From Cordilura impudica (taxonomy: Eukaryota > Arthropoda > Insecta > Diptera > Scathophagidae): 64,000 nt of DNA. The DNA lies in contig OY821519.1 in NCBI GenBank assembly GCA_963682025.1, positions 163,135,803 through 163,199,802 on the forward strand, read 5' to 3'. Below, piece after piece: positions 45,506-56,890 of this stretch. Position numbers and translations under genes: made by a program. Each line of letters starts with the position of its first letter. The stretch's first letter is position 1. Below the pieces are notes generated by a model. That model had not been told where the DNA came from. It saw only the letters and a program-made list of their open reading frames with translations, and searched no databases.

Positions 45506-45807
45506 TAGACCTCTATAAGCACATAATTTTCAATTTGCTGATTTCTTTTTAATTTTACGTTAATTCTCTACATTCTCTTATCAGTGGGTAGGAGGAATTT
45601 TCAATTTTGGCAAAGTAATTGTTATTAATCCTTGTAATGAAATCGATAATTTTTTCATAACCTGTTTCTTCATGAAGAAGATTTGTAGGATACCTCCAGG
45701 GCTTTTTTATTTATCATTTTAAGACATTTGTTTTGTATAATTTGTAAGCGTTTTAGGTGGTAGTTGGCAGCGTCACTCCAAATGGGACACGCGTATGTTA
45801 ATATTGG
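45500..45807 (-). pseudogene. Jockey-type LINE ORF2 C-terminus and 3' end (right-arm LINE)
   Basis: Minus-strand reading from the BEL target copy ATTGG (45803-45807) gives ILTYACPIWSDAANYHLKRLQ and IQNKCLKMINKKALEV. After a frameshift near 45675 it continues LHEETGYEKIIDFITRIN to a stop at about 45560. This is the continuation of the RT thumb cut at 51890. It forms the centre of the palindrome together with the 3' LTR of the right BEL. Its 3' end abuts the truncated left-arm pol at 45499/45500. Confidence 0.82.
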
Positions 45808-46076
45808 TGTGACGATACTGATGCTGACAAACCTTTCCCAAAAGCGAATAAAACTCAAAATTCTTTTAATTTTAATGGTATAAGAAATTGATTGTTTATT
45901 GGGGTGTTTATTCTTCAATTGGTGTAGCCTTACTTGTTAACGTCAGCAAACAGTATGCTTTAAATTTTCTTTTATTTGTTGAAAAAAGGCACAATAGATA
46001 ACATTAAGAGAATAAAAAATATAGATAAACTGAAGTTGGCTGCAGTTGCATTTTTTTGCCACAATGGGCCACGACA
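45808..46076 (-). repeat. 3' LTR of the right-arm BEL element
   Basis: Matches 51615-51884. On the minus strand it follows the purine-rich GAGCCGGGGA directly with TGTCGTGG and ends CGTCACA before the target copy. Confidence 0.88.
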
Positions 46077-46118
46077 TCCCCGGCTCCGTGAATCGATGAA
46101 GGCTCGAGATTCACCTCA

Positions 46119-49100
46119 TCACGCTTCGATGACATCTAAAATGGCCATCTTCGATATTGGTCTTCTAGTAACATTTTGTGAAGTCTCAACATCGGCAAAA
46201 CGAGCAACGTTATCTCTTCCAAAATAAAGTTTTTTGATTCGACCACGCTTCCATTGCGAGCGAGGGGAATCTGTGTCACACAGCAACACCAAATCACCAA
46301 CAGATGGCGCTTTTGTATGTTGACACCATTTTGTACGTCGAGTTAAATCGGGCAAATATTCGAGTAACCACTGCTTCCAAAATCCATTTTTCAATGTTTG
46401 CGCTATACGCCACTGTTTTCGCATACAAAGCAACTTGGGGTCATAGGGCGCCGGTGTTTGCGTAGAGTTTGTTGTGTTAAGCAAAAAGTGGTTCGGAGTG
46501 AGAGGTTCGGCTTCATCTGGCGTTACTGGAATATGAGTAAGAGGGCGGGAATTCACTATATTTTCGGCTTCGATGAGAAAACTGTTTAGAGTTTCCACTC
46601 TTGGAGCTGTTTCCTTAAGAATTATATACAACACCTTCTTTACCGATTGCACTAATCGCTCCCACACTCCACCAGCACTTGGGTTTGACGGGCAATTAAA
46701 TTTCCATTTTATTCCTAAAGGTGACAAATTTGACTGAATGGCTTCATGATCGACAAAATTTAATTCTCCTCTGAGCTCCTTTTGTAGGCCAACAAAATTT
46801 GTCCCGTTATCGCTGCGTATTTGCAGCGGCACACCACGACGGTTCACAAAATTACGTATACAGATTCAACAGGCATCCGAAGACAAATCTGTAGCGATCT
46901 CCAAATGTATGGCGCGGGTTGTAAGGCATGTAAATAGAGCAACCCATCGTTTTTCACGTTGACGACGAACAGCAACAGCAACTGGGCCAAAAAAATCTAG
47001 CCCACTATAGGTGAACGGGCGTACGTAAGGCGTAAGCCTGTCAGCTGGCAACAATCCCATTATTGGCTGCGTTGGTTTTGCATTTCTTATTCGGCAATAA
47101 TTACATTTTGCTGCAATTCTTTTCATCAAAGTGGGTAACGACGGTATCCAAAACTTCTGTCTGACCTCGTTGACAGTAAGCATAAGATTTATGTGGCGCC
47201 ATTTGCAATGATACCAAAACATCAGTAATGTTGTAAATGGGTGGTTCTTAGGCAACAATATTGGCCTTTTCGTGGCAACCGAAACCAACGGCGCGTTTTC
47301 AATGCGACCACTGAGTCGCATCACCCCATGCTCATCGATATAAGGATTGAGTTGACGCAAACAGCTATCTTTTGCTATTGGTTTGTTTTTTGATAATTTC
47401 GCATACTCACAAGAAAATGCTTGCACTTGCACCAAACGACAAAGTATTCGTTCAACCTTTTGTTCTTCTTCTGCTGTTAAACACTCTTTCAGTATCGGTT
47501 CCTTTGCTTTGCTTGCTTTGCATTTGTTGATGAAACGCAGAATCCAAGCTACACTTCGTCTCAGTCTGAAATAATTTGAGAATCTTTTAAAATCAATTTT
47601 TAACAATCTTACGCTTTCTGCCAAAAGAATATGATGCTTTGATCGCAATTCTGTAGTATCTTCTTGATTGTTGTAATTGTGTGGTTGTATTGCCCATCGC
47701 TCACAATTTTTCAACAAAAAATCTGGTCCTCGTGTCCATCGACCATTCGGCTGAAAACAGGGTGGAAATTTTGGGCGTGTGCCCTCATCAGCAACATTTT
47801 GTTCAGATGGCAACCATCTCCATTCAGACACATTACTATTTTCTAAAATTTCTGTTATTCTGTTTGCAACAAATTGATTGTAGCGCCGGGTATCTGATCG
47901 TATCCAATTTATAACTGTTGTTGAATCGCTCCAATAGTGGATGTTTTTGATTGAAACCGTATGGCTACTAATAATTGTATTTTTCAATCGGACTGCCATG
48001 ACTGCAGCTTGAAGTTCCAAACGCGGTATGGATTGGTATCGCAAGGGCGAACAGTTAGTTTTTGCTGCTATGAAATGGATACTAACGACGCCATTATTAA
48101 TAATTCGCCAGTAGGCAACTACGGCCAATGCGCTCTCGCTGGCGTCAGCAAAGATGTGTAAATCAATAGAATCCGATGCCATAAATTTTGAATGATAACA
48201 GCGCGGTACCTTTACCTCTTCTACCATTGGCAATTCAGTCAGCCATGATGACCATTCTTTATAAATTGAGTCTGGTACTTCTTCATCCCAGCCAAGTCCA
48301 AGCGTCCATAATTTCTGTAAAATAACTTTAGATGAAATTAAAAAATTGCTGAGAATACACAATGGATCAAAAATTGACATATTAAGGCTTAAGATTTCTC
48401 TTTTTGAAGGCTTACGCTGTCCATTCAAAATATCTTTTGATACCTTTTGAAATTTAAATACAAAAAACAAATTATCTGTTAAAGTTGACCAATGCATTCC
48501 TAGTATGCGCTCTATTTTTTCACATTCAACATTTATGGCACCATCGTTGTTTTTTTACCATACTGCACCCAATTTTTTGTAGTACTTTTTCCGAATTTGA
48601 TCCGATGTTTCTTAAATCAAAACCAGCTTTCTTTTGTATGGCAATCACCTGTGGCACAACAACACATGCTTCTTCTTCACTCTCAAAACAGTCAACATAG
48701 TCGTCAACATAGTGACGTTCTATAACGCCTTCAACTGCACGCGGCCACATCGCTGAATTGCTGTGCGTTGACATTCTTAATGTGTTGAGCAAGTGTGGGT
48801 GAGCAAGTTGCACCGAATGTCACCCTCATCATAACGTACGTTTCAATTAAATCGCCAGTGCGCCAAAGAAATCGTTGACAATCTTGGTCCTCTTTTCTTA
48901 TGGCAACTTGAAGAAACATTTCGCGTATATCACCACACACTGCTATAGGTGACTGGCGAAATTTAAACAAAATTTTTAAAAGTGGCTGATTTATATCCGG
49001 TCCCGATACTAAAGCTTTATTTAGCGACATACCATTTATTTCTGCCGCAGCATCGAACACAATGCGTATACCTTTTTTGTTTGGATTACGGACCGCAAAG

Positions 49101-49816
49101 TGTGGCAAATAAAATAATTTTGGGGACATTACGGTAGCTTCATCTATACTTAACTTACGTGCATAGCCCTTCTCCAAATAATCATTGATTTTCGTACGGT
49201 ATTCGTTGGCTAGTTCGTTGTCCCGTACCATTTGCTTTTCCAGCGTTACCAAACGACGTTTTGCTGCATTATAACTTTCTGGGAATGATTTAAATTTAGG
49301 CGCCCAAAGCATACCAACCTCGTAACGTTCTCCTACGCGTCGTGTTGTTGTTTCCATTACTTTAATTGCATGCTGATCATCATTTGACTATACCACTTGT
49401 GTTGATGTTTCAATACCAAAATTTTCGTTTGTGAAATATTCTTTTACGAGATTTTCTAAATTATCTAATCTCTCCTTTTCACTCCTTTTCGTAAACAAAA
49501 CACGATGTTTTGCAGAAAATCCAAAATAATTAATACGACCATGCACCAGCCAGCCCAGCTGTGTTTTTGTGACTACCGGCCCTGTGTCTGTTGTTATTGT
49601 CGGCGTTTCTATAGCGGCTGTGAGGTGTGCGTAATCAAGACCAATGACAATCTGTGGCTTTGCGTCTCTATAGCTGACAAAATGTAAATCTTCAAAATGT
49701 TTTCTTGTATCATTTGGTAAAGTTTTAATATTAAGAGACTGTATGGGTAAATTCATGTTACGTACCGTGTATACATTTGACATTTCAAATGGCTTGCAAA
49801 AATTATCATTTCCCAT
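46119..49816 (-). pseudogene. BEL/Pao Pol (right arm, broken)
   Basis: Reads from MGNDNFCKPFEMSNVYTV (49816) through the GLDYAHLTAAIE linker, RT, RNase H and integrase to SKMAILDVIEA at 46119. Compared with the left arm there are: a TAG at about 49387 (from TTG), a 2-nt deletion at about 48750, an extra A at about 48548, and a TGA at about 46868 (from TTA). Catalytic motifs are otherwise preserved (HYVDDYVDC, IRSDNGTNFVG, GGVWERLVQSV). It retains the natural C-terminus RGRIKKLYFGRDNVARFADV. Confidence 0.87.
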
Positions 49817-51562
49817 AATTTGTAGGATTTGTTGAAGTTACACTTCCTAGCCACTGTAGTGATAATGTGTCCCTTCTACCTGTAAGTCCTAATTTGGCGG
49901 CTAAGTCCCATTCTATCATTGAGTGGGATGCACCTTGATCAACGAAACCATATGTTTGCACTTTTATATCGCCGGCTGTTACTGTCACTGGCATCACTTG
50001 AAATAAAACATCAGCGTTTTCTCTATTTGCTTCTGCACTATAAAACTGTTCCACTTAACCTGGTTGTTGTTGTGGCTGCTGTTGTGGCGGCGGCTGTTGA
50101 TGCTGTTGTGGCGGCGGCTGTTGATTGGGCTTTTCTTTTCTATGAAGCAATCTGTTGTGCACTTTTTCACATCCATCTATACCGCATTTTCTTTTTACGT
50201 TGCATTTGGCTATTGAATGCCCTTTTTTTAAACACGAAAAGCACACTCTGATTTCTTTTACTTTAGCCCATCGTTAATTATTTGTCATTTTTTCGAAAAC
50301 TGGACAAGTAGAAAATTTAACACAATTATCACTACATACCAAACACTTCTCACAGGATGCTGCTAACAAAACACGCCTTCTTGGTGCTGCATTTTTATTA
50401 CCATTATGACCAGCATCATTGATTCTATTATCTCTTAGTGTTACAGCTGTATTAGGTAAAGAGTCGGCAACAGAATTTGCTCTTCTAGCTACAATGTCCA
50501 AAAAATTACTAAAATTTTCTATATTTGCATACCCATTTTGATTCTCCTTATATTCGGCCCAGTCAAGCTGTTTTTCCACTGGTAATTTAGCTATTAGTTC
50601 ACTTAATAGCGTTGTGTCACTCAAACGATGATTTGCATTTGCATATCTGATAAATGCTGTTATATTTTTTACCCTGTTGGCAAATGGCACAATCAATCTT
50701 ACATTACCAGATGGAATTGCAGCTAGTTTGCGAATTTCAACGATTTGACTGTTTATGATTTGTTCAGGTCTACCAAAATTTTCTTTTAAAGTTTCCATTA
50801 TTTCTGTAACACTATTTGGATATGGTAATAAGGAGTCCACTGCCATTTTGGCCTCACCATGAAGAGCATCACGTAAACGTATTATGTTGCGAGTGTCAGA
50901 GTAACGAAATTCTGTGTTGCTGTCCTCGTACGACCTTTCGAACATTGGCCAGTCAATGGGATTAACTGAAAATTTTGGCAAATCAATTGCTATTTGTAGA
51001 GCCCTGTGAAAATGATGGTGGCTGTCTGCCTCCATTTTGTAATTCATCTGTATTTGTAGGAGTGCTGTTTTCTATATTTGTAGCATCGCTGCTTTCTATA
51101 TTTGTAGCAGCGTTATTATGAAAATCTGTTGTTGTAGGTACTAATGCTGTCACTGCGGCCTGTAATGATTGGATTGTAGACTGCAATTGCAAGTTGCTGT
51201 TGTTCTGTATTCTGCCCATCTCTTGCAGTTGCCTTTGAAATTGGCTCTGCATTTCTGCTATTTTTTTTATTAAACTGTAATGACAACTGTTGTATATCTA
51301 TTGGTGCCTTTGCTGTCGCGCCATGTTGATTTTTACCATCGGCAGCGTTGGCGACTGCGCTGCTGCTATTTGCACTTGTGTTGGCTGGTGTGCCGGCAAA
51401 TATGCTTGTATTAACGACGCTATTACCTGTTGTGGCGCGATTTGTAGAAGCGCCATTTTCTACTCTCCCTGGTGGCGTATTCATATCTTCTTCGAACCCA
51501 AGTCTTTCTGGCGGGACTCCCTTATTTTGCCTGTTGCTCGTTCTCACCGGCGTTATTGACAT
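49806..51562 (-). pseudogene. BEL/Pao Gag and protease (right arm, broken)
   Basis: ATG 51562. It shows the same +1 break at an eight-base homopolymer (51261-51268) as the left arm. Private lesions are: a deletion of about 23 bp near 51000 that removes QWGYAKT, a TAA at about 50274 (from GAA), and a TAA at about 50055 (from CAA) after the Gln/Pro tract. The protease keeps the normal DQGASHSMIE site. It ends TGA at 49806, overlapping the pol ATG (49816) by 11 nt. Confidence 0.82.
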
Positions 51563-51614
51563 TGACTGCTTTTCCAAAATAAACTATCAATTGCAGTCAA
51601 TTGAAGAATAAAGA

Positions 51615-51884
51615 TGTGACGATACTGATGCTGACAAACCTATCCCAAAAGCGAATAAAACTCAAAATTCCTTTAATTTTAATGGTATAAGAAATTGATT
51701 GTTTATTGGGGTGTTTATTCTTCAATTGGTGTAACCTTCATTCTTAACGTCAGCAAACAGTATGCTTTAAATTTTCTTTTATTTGTTGAAAAAAGGCACA
51801 ATAGATAACATTAAGAGAATAAAAAAATATAGATAAACTGAAGTTGGCTGCAGTTGCATTTTTTTGCCACAATGGGCCACGACA
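51615..51884 (-). repeat. 5' LTR of the right-arm BEL element (270 bp)
   Basis: On the minus strand it starts TGTCGTGGCCC after the target copy CCAAT (51889-51885) and ends CGTCACA at 51615. Nearly identical to 39925-40193. Confidence 0.88.
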
Positions 51885-51889
51885 ATTGG

Positions 51890-52633
51890 CCTTATAACAC
51901 TTTTGAAGAGTAGATTTTTGTTTTTGGGGTTTAGAAATGACCTTCTATTTAGTAGTGGCCATAATGCTTTAAATGAATTTATAGCTTTTTGGCACGTAGC
52001 CATAATATGTTGTTTGAAAGTAAGCTTTTTGTCCAATAAACTCCGAAATATTTCACATGATTAAGTACATTTATGGTATTATTTCCAATAAGAAGATGGC
52101 ATCTTGGCAGTCTTTTGGGAGATTTGTTGAGTGGAAAAATTATTGCTTGGGTCTTGTTTGGATTTGTTTTGATTTTCTATTTTTGAAAACATTTACTGCA
52201 TTTTACAAGTCCCTTTTCCATTTTCTTTAGGAGTGCACTTGTAAGTTTGTTTGAAGAAATTAACGCAGTATCATCTGCGTGGTAAGCAACTTTCATATAT
52301 TTCGGGACTTTGAAATCGGATGTATGTATATATAGAGTAAAGCAATGGCGACAAGACTGATCCTTGAGGTAACCCTGTGGTAATGGTTTTTGGAGATGAT
52401 GTTTCATTATCAATCGCAACTTTAAAGTTTCTGCCGTGAATGAAATCTGAAATAAATTTGCATAAATATTTTGGTATATTTGCATCACGAAGTTTAAATA
52501 CTAGGCCATTATGCCAAACAGTGTCAAACGCTTTTTCAATATCTAACAATATTACACCCGTTGACCGTTTATTGTTTTTATTGGTGATTATTTGATTTTT
52601 AATTCTGTTTATTTGGTGAGTAGTGCTATGTCC
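51890..52633 (-). pseudogene. Jockey-type LINE RT palm (right arm)
   Basis: Mirror of 39175-39919: GHSTTHQINRIKNQI, LDIEKAFDTVWHNGLVFK, LPQGSVLSPLLYSIYT, then YHADDTALISS in a shifted frame. The frameshift between the palm blocks is shared with the left arm, so it predates the duplication. It continues beyond the BEL at 45807. Confidence 0.82.
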
Positions 52634-53420
52634 TTTTTATACCCTATACCACTATGTGGTTTGGGTATAATGAATTTGTGCTGCTGTTTGTAACTACCAG
52701 AAATATTTGACCTAGACCCATCTTTTATTATACCGATCGACTCAGAATCACTTTCTGATTCGATTTAACGATGTCCGTCCGTCCGTCCGTCCGTCTGTGT
52801 GTCCATGTAAAGCTTGTAATCAAACTGCAGGCCGCAAATATTAATATATTTTGATGAAATTCGGTATGTAAGCTTTTATCGGACATAGGATGAACGCTAT
52901 TGAAATTGGTGAGAATCGGTCCATGTTCAGACCTAGCCCCCATACAAATGACCGCTATGAAATCGACTTAAATTGCCATAAGATCCAAATTATCAGATAA
53001 ATCTTAGTCAAATTGGGTTTGTATGTGTTTATTACATCCATTAATCAGTAGTCCAAAAATGATCCCTATGGGGCAACTCTAAGTCATAGGCCCCATATAG
53101 AGCTGCTTCCCGATCTTCACTTAAATCTATAAAAAAACAAAACTATTGCACTGATTCTTCTCAAATTTTGTTTGTATATATTTTTGCAAAATACAAGAGA
53201 CCTTACCAAACATGGTCTGGATCGGTCGATTTTTGGGCCTAGTCCCCATATAGATATAGCATCTGATATGAACTTTCTCATATCTGCAGCCAAAAAAAAT
53301 TAATAAAAATCCCACTCCAATTTGGTTTATGCTTATTTTCTATATCCAGTTAGTTGGGCCTGAGAGATAGGGTCTCTAAACGCATGGTATGGGGTATCGT
53401 ATAGTCGGTCTGGACCTTAC
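52634..53420 (-). mobile_element. mini-me-like repeat with (GTCY)n microsatellite (right arm)
   Basis: Mirror of 38374-39174 at the same LINE codon boundary. The GTCC/GTCT array is at 52773-52800. It lacks a 15-bp piece of the left-end inverted repeat that the left arm has (AAAATTATAGTCGGT region), so the two copies have diverged. Confidence 0.6.
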
Positions 53421-55018
53421 TTGTTTAAATCCAAATTGTTCTTTAGCAACAACAGAATTGGTCGTTACAAATTCACTAAGACGAGAATGTAGAATTTTTT
53501 CAAATATTTTACCAAAGTTACTTAATAGAATGATAGGTCTGTAGCTGTTTGGGTTATTTTTAAGCTTGCTAGGTTTGTTAATAGCTATAACCTTAGCATT
53601 TTTGAAATGGTTTGGTAAATAGTTGAGTTTGATGCAGCTGTTAAATATTATAACCAGTAATTTTAGAGCTTTGAGTGGTAGTTTCTTTTAAGTATAAGTA
53701 GCTGATTCAGAACTAGGGTTTTTCCTTCTTAAAATTATTTACTGTTGAATTTATTAATGTATCCGCTGAATGGTTGTAGTTCGAAGTGAGGTTATTTGCT
53801 TGGACAAATGTATTTGCCAGGACTTTAGCCTTGTCCTTATCAGATGTTATTTTTGTATTTCCAACTTTAAAGTGAGAGATTTGATTTTTTCCTTTTCCTC
53901 GCAAGTTCCTGCTTTTTTTCCAAAATGATTTATCACCTGGTTTTAAATTGGATAATAATTGACACCATTTCTTATTACGTTCCGAATTAATACTTTTATC
54001 AATCATGTTGCTTAGAAACTTAGTACATTGATTATAAAAAGTTTGCTCAGCTATATTTGAAGATCGTTGGCTTTTTCTTTTAAAGCTTCTTCTTAGTTTT
54101 ATATATTTCACAGTACTTTCTGGTAATGTGTAATTATTTTGTTGAGTTATTTTAGGTGTAGACACATCCCTTGCTTCGAAAACTACATTTATAAATTTTT
54201 GGATTTCCTGATCAATTACTGCCTTGGTATTGTATATATCCGAATATAACGTGATTTTATTGTCTAAAAAATTCATATAAATGTTCCAGTTGGTTGCACT
54301 ATAATCATAATAATTGAGGTCAACCTGCAAGGCCATTGATCTTTTAAGAGTACATATAATGGGGCGATGGTCTGACGGTATTTCGTAATCCATTGTTTTT
54401 ACGTCTATATTTAAAGCGGAGTTGCTTAAAATAATATCGACTGTGGATGCTTCGCGATTGTGTTGATGGGGGAATAGGGTTGGACTATTAGGATAGTGAA
54501 TAAAAAAAATTGCTTGATTGCTGTAGATTGTTCAGTGCGATTCCTGCCGTATTACTTGAACGACAATTCCAAGAACAATGTTTGGCATTTAGGTCACCAA
54601 GAACTATATATTCTTTGGTGGAAGGTGTTAGGTTCAAGATATCAGCACAGAAGTTATGGGTATATTTTGGTGAATATAACGAAGATACAACGATAGGTCT
54701 ATTATTTATAATAACTTCAATTGAGATGTTTTCGATTGATGAGGTGTTTGATATAAAGAGGTTTTTATGAGCGACGGATTTATGAATTAACAGAGCTACT
54801 CCTCCTCCTCTTACATCTGTTCTGTCACTTCTATATAAATAACAATTTTTAAAATAGGGTCTATGATTTTCTGCAAAAAATGTTTCATTCAAATACGTTA
54901 TTTTAATATTTTCTCGTTCAATTAGTATCTCAAATTGTTTTAATTTAGAAAAGTTTGAAATGCCATTAGCATTCATGTGAAGCATTTTGAATTCGTTTAA
55001 ATTATTAGTATAATCCAT
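53421..55018 (-). pseudogene. Jockey-type LINE ORF2, endonuclease and RT fingers (right arm)
   Basis: ATG 55018 (context CCATGG) lies inside the last codons of ORF1. The endonuclease is better preserved than on the left: HMNANGISNFSKL, TYLNETFFAENH, DVRGGGVALLIHKS, VLGDLNAKHCSWNC, then after a frameshift near 54488, STVDIILSNS and EIPSDHRPIIC. The linker frame 54393-53713 is open. RT fingers NPNSYRPIILLSNFGKIFEKI follow. It is disrupted by the mini-me-like repeat. Confidence 0.83.
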
Positions 55019-55996
55019 GGGTGTATTTTACCATTGACATTACAACTTTGATTTGTTGTACTTTTGAAGTGCACCTATGCAAATCATCCATAGCTGTAGT
55101 GAAAATATCAAAAAGCTCATCAATGCTAAATAAATCGTTGTTTGTTTTCAGCTGGTTAGCACAAAAATTTTGTTGTTGCCTGCTGTTGTTATGACTTTTG
55201 GAAGTTGCTCTTGTTCTATTTTCCAAATAGAGAGAACGTAACGGACAGTTGATGTCGTTTGCAGAGTGATTAGTTCTCTCTGTTCCATGTTTTTTGCAAT
55301 TAAAGCATGTGAAAACAGCTGGTCTTTTTTCATTTGTGTTAAACGGACACACACTTGTATGATGTTGTTCTGTACATATCATACACGCAGCATTTCGATG
55401 GCAATGTTCACCGCCATGGCCATGTATTAAGCAGTTCCAGCATTGAGTTGGTCTGCTCCTGGATTTCGATTTGTATTTTTTCCAAGAAATTATAATATTG
55501 GAAATTGTTCTTACAAGTTTTAAGACAGTTGGATTAAAATTTTTACGAACAAATTGAACTTTAGAGATTTCCTCAGAGCTTTGGCGGGGTAAACCGTGTA
55601 AAAAGGTGGTGTATAACCTATTTTCTTTGGAACCATAAGAATGAAACTCCATCTTATTCTCTTTAAGTATTTGTTTGTAGCATTCGTACATTTTATTACT
55701 TGGAGCAAAAATTTTGGTACCAATTGAAGTACGTTTGAAAATACAATCCTTACCAAGCAGCTTTTGTATTTCTGTAAATGAAGCGTTAGCTTCTACAACA
55801 ATGGGTGGAGGTTTGTGTTCCTTAACATCGTTAATATTTGATACGGGAGTTACGTCCATATCATTGAGGCCAGCAAGCAGGCTAAATCTGTTGCTTGAAG
55901 TTGACGCAATGTTCGGGTTAACAAACCCGGAGGAAGTTTTGTCATCTTCTTGTTCACAAGCTTTCTTTTTGATGAAGATTTGGCCCCTCGGGCCAT
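55005..55996 (-). pseudogene. Jockey-type LINE ORF1 (right arm)
   Basis: ATG 55996 (MARGAKSS). A 1-nt deletion near 55922 shifts the frame, which is open again from 55859 to the end. It lacks the segment ELKNYNLSPSS to NNNAVY that the other copies carry, a deletion private to this arm. Knuckles CWNCLIHGHGGEHCH, CMICTEQHHTSVC and CFNCKKHGTERTNH are intact. The end, KYTHGLY then stop, overlaps the ORF2 start by 14 nt. Confidence 0.83.
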
Positions 55997-56171
55997 CGTT
56001 AAATTTTTATTCCTGTTTTAAGCTGGATTTTCTACCACGTGAGTTCAAATGAGATCAAGAATAGGCAATTGCAAAAACAAAAATATACACTTGTTTTTAA
56101 TTTTAAATAGTTGTACTCTAAGCGCTTTGATTTTTTACACGACCGTTCGTAAAGAGAGTTAGATTCGAACT
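55997..56171 (-). other. 5' UTR of the right-arm LINE
   Basis: Matches 35535-35708 and 33108-33243. It starts at AGTTCGAATCTAACTCTC, the common 5' end of all three copies. Confidence 0.75.
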
Positions 56172-56346
56172 GAAGCTATTAAATTGATAAAAAAAACAAA
56201 TATTAATATAAAAATGATAAAAAGAAACATCTGTAGCGATTCTTAAATAGTTTTACAATAAATTAAAAACAAAATAAAGAAATTTAATATCAAATTGAGA
56301 AAGTGCGAGTGTACTATAGAGTTGTGTTTTTAAAATTTATTTTTCT

Positions 56347-56890
56347 AAGATCTCCCGATGATTTGGAAAATGAGACTTATACTGTTGGACAGCAATAAGC
56401 CCACGAATATATTTATTTATAACCCATGCGGGGCATTTTTCCAGAAGTCTTACAATAAGCCTTCGAATGCAAGCCATAAAATTACTTTATTACTATTTTT
56501 TTCAACTTTAAATTAAATTTCTGCATCTCCTCCGATGATTTGCGAAACAAACCGTATACCAATAGACTCCTTTTTTTTAATTAGAGTTGGACAACAAACC
56601 ATATATCAATAGACTTCTTATGAACACACGAACAAACTGATATATGTCCCATGCGGGGCATTTTTCCAGAAGTCCTGCAATAGGCCCGTGGATTGTGTCC
56701 ATAAAATAAAAATTCGATTTTTTTAATTAAAGCGAAAATTCCCAAGCTCTTCCGATGAGTTGGACAACAAACCATATACTAATAGACTCCTTATGAACAC
56801 ACGAACAATCTGATATATGTCCCATGCGGGGCATTTTTCCAGAAGTCCTGCAATAGGCCCGTAAATGGTGTCCATAAAATTGGATTTCAG
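56347..56890. repeat. Tandem array of three diverged units
   Basis: The block CCCATGCGGGGCATTTTTCC recurs at about 56424, 56648 and 56821, with surrounding phrases (GATGAGTTGGACAACAAACC, AATAGACTCCTTATGAACAC, AGGCCCGT) repeated in order. The spacing is about 225 and 173 bp. Small minus-strand frames here are by-products of the repeat. The 56172-56346 stretch before it is plain AT-rich sequence. Confidence 0.75.

Larger units (their letters stand above)
45808..51884 (-). mobile_element. Complete but decayed BEL/Pao element (right arm)
   Basis: 6.08 kb with LTRs of 270 bp (51615-51884) and 269 bp (45808-46076) and a perfect 5-bp target duplication ATTGG at 45803-45807 and 51885-51889, inside a LINE. 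Gag and pol are broken by several stops and frameshifts that the left-arm copy does not have, so they arose after duplication. This copy shows what the full element looks like, including the pol end and the purine tract lost on the left. Confidence 0.9.
46290..56171 (-). repeat. Right arm of the giant imperfect palindrome
   Basis: Inverted counterpart of 35535-45499, separated by a 790-bp spacer (45500-46289). The arm begins in BEL pol at GGTGATTTG and ends at the LINE 5' end AGTTCGAATCTA (56171). Flanking sequences beyond both ends are unrelated. Confidence 0.9.

Noticed and set aside
35535..56171. Palindrome as a pure sequencing foldback artefact
   Set aside because: Both arms carry private indels and substitutions of several base pairs, and the spacer is asymmetric. 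A mis-assembly of two loci cannot be excluded without reads.
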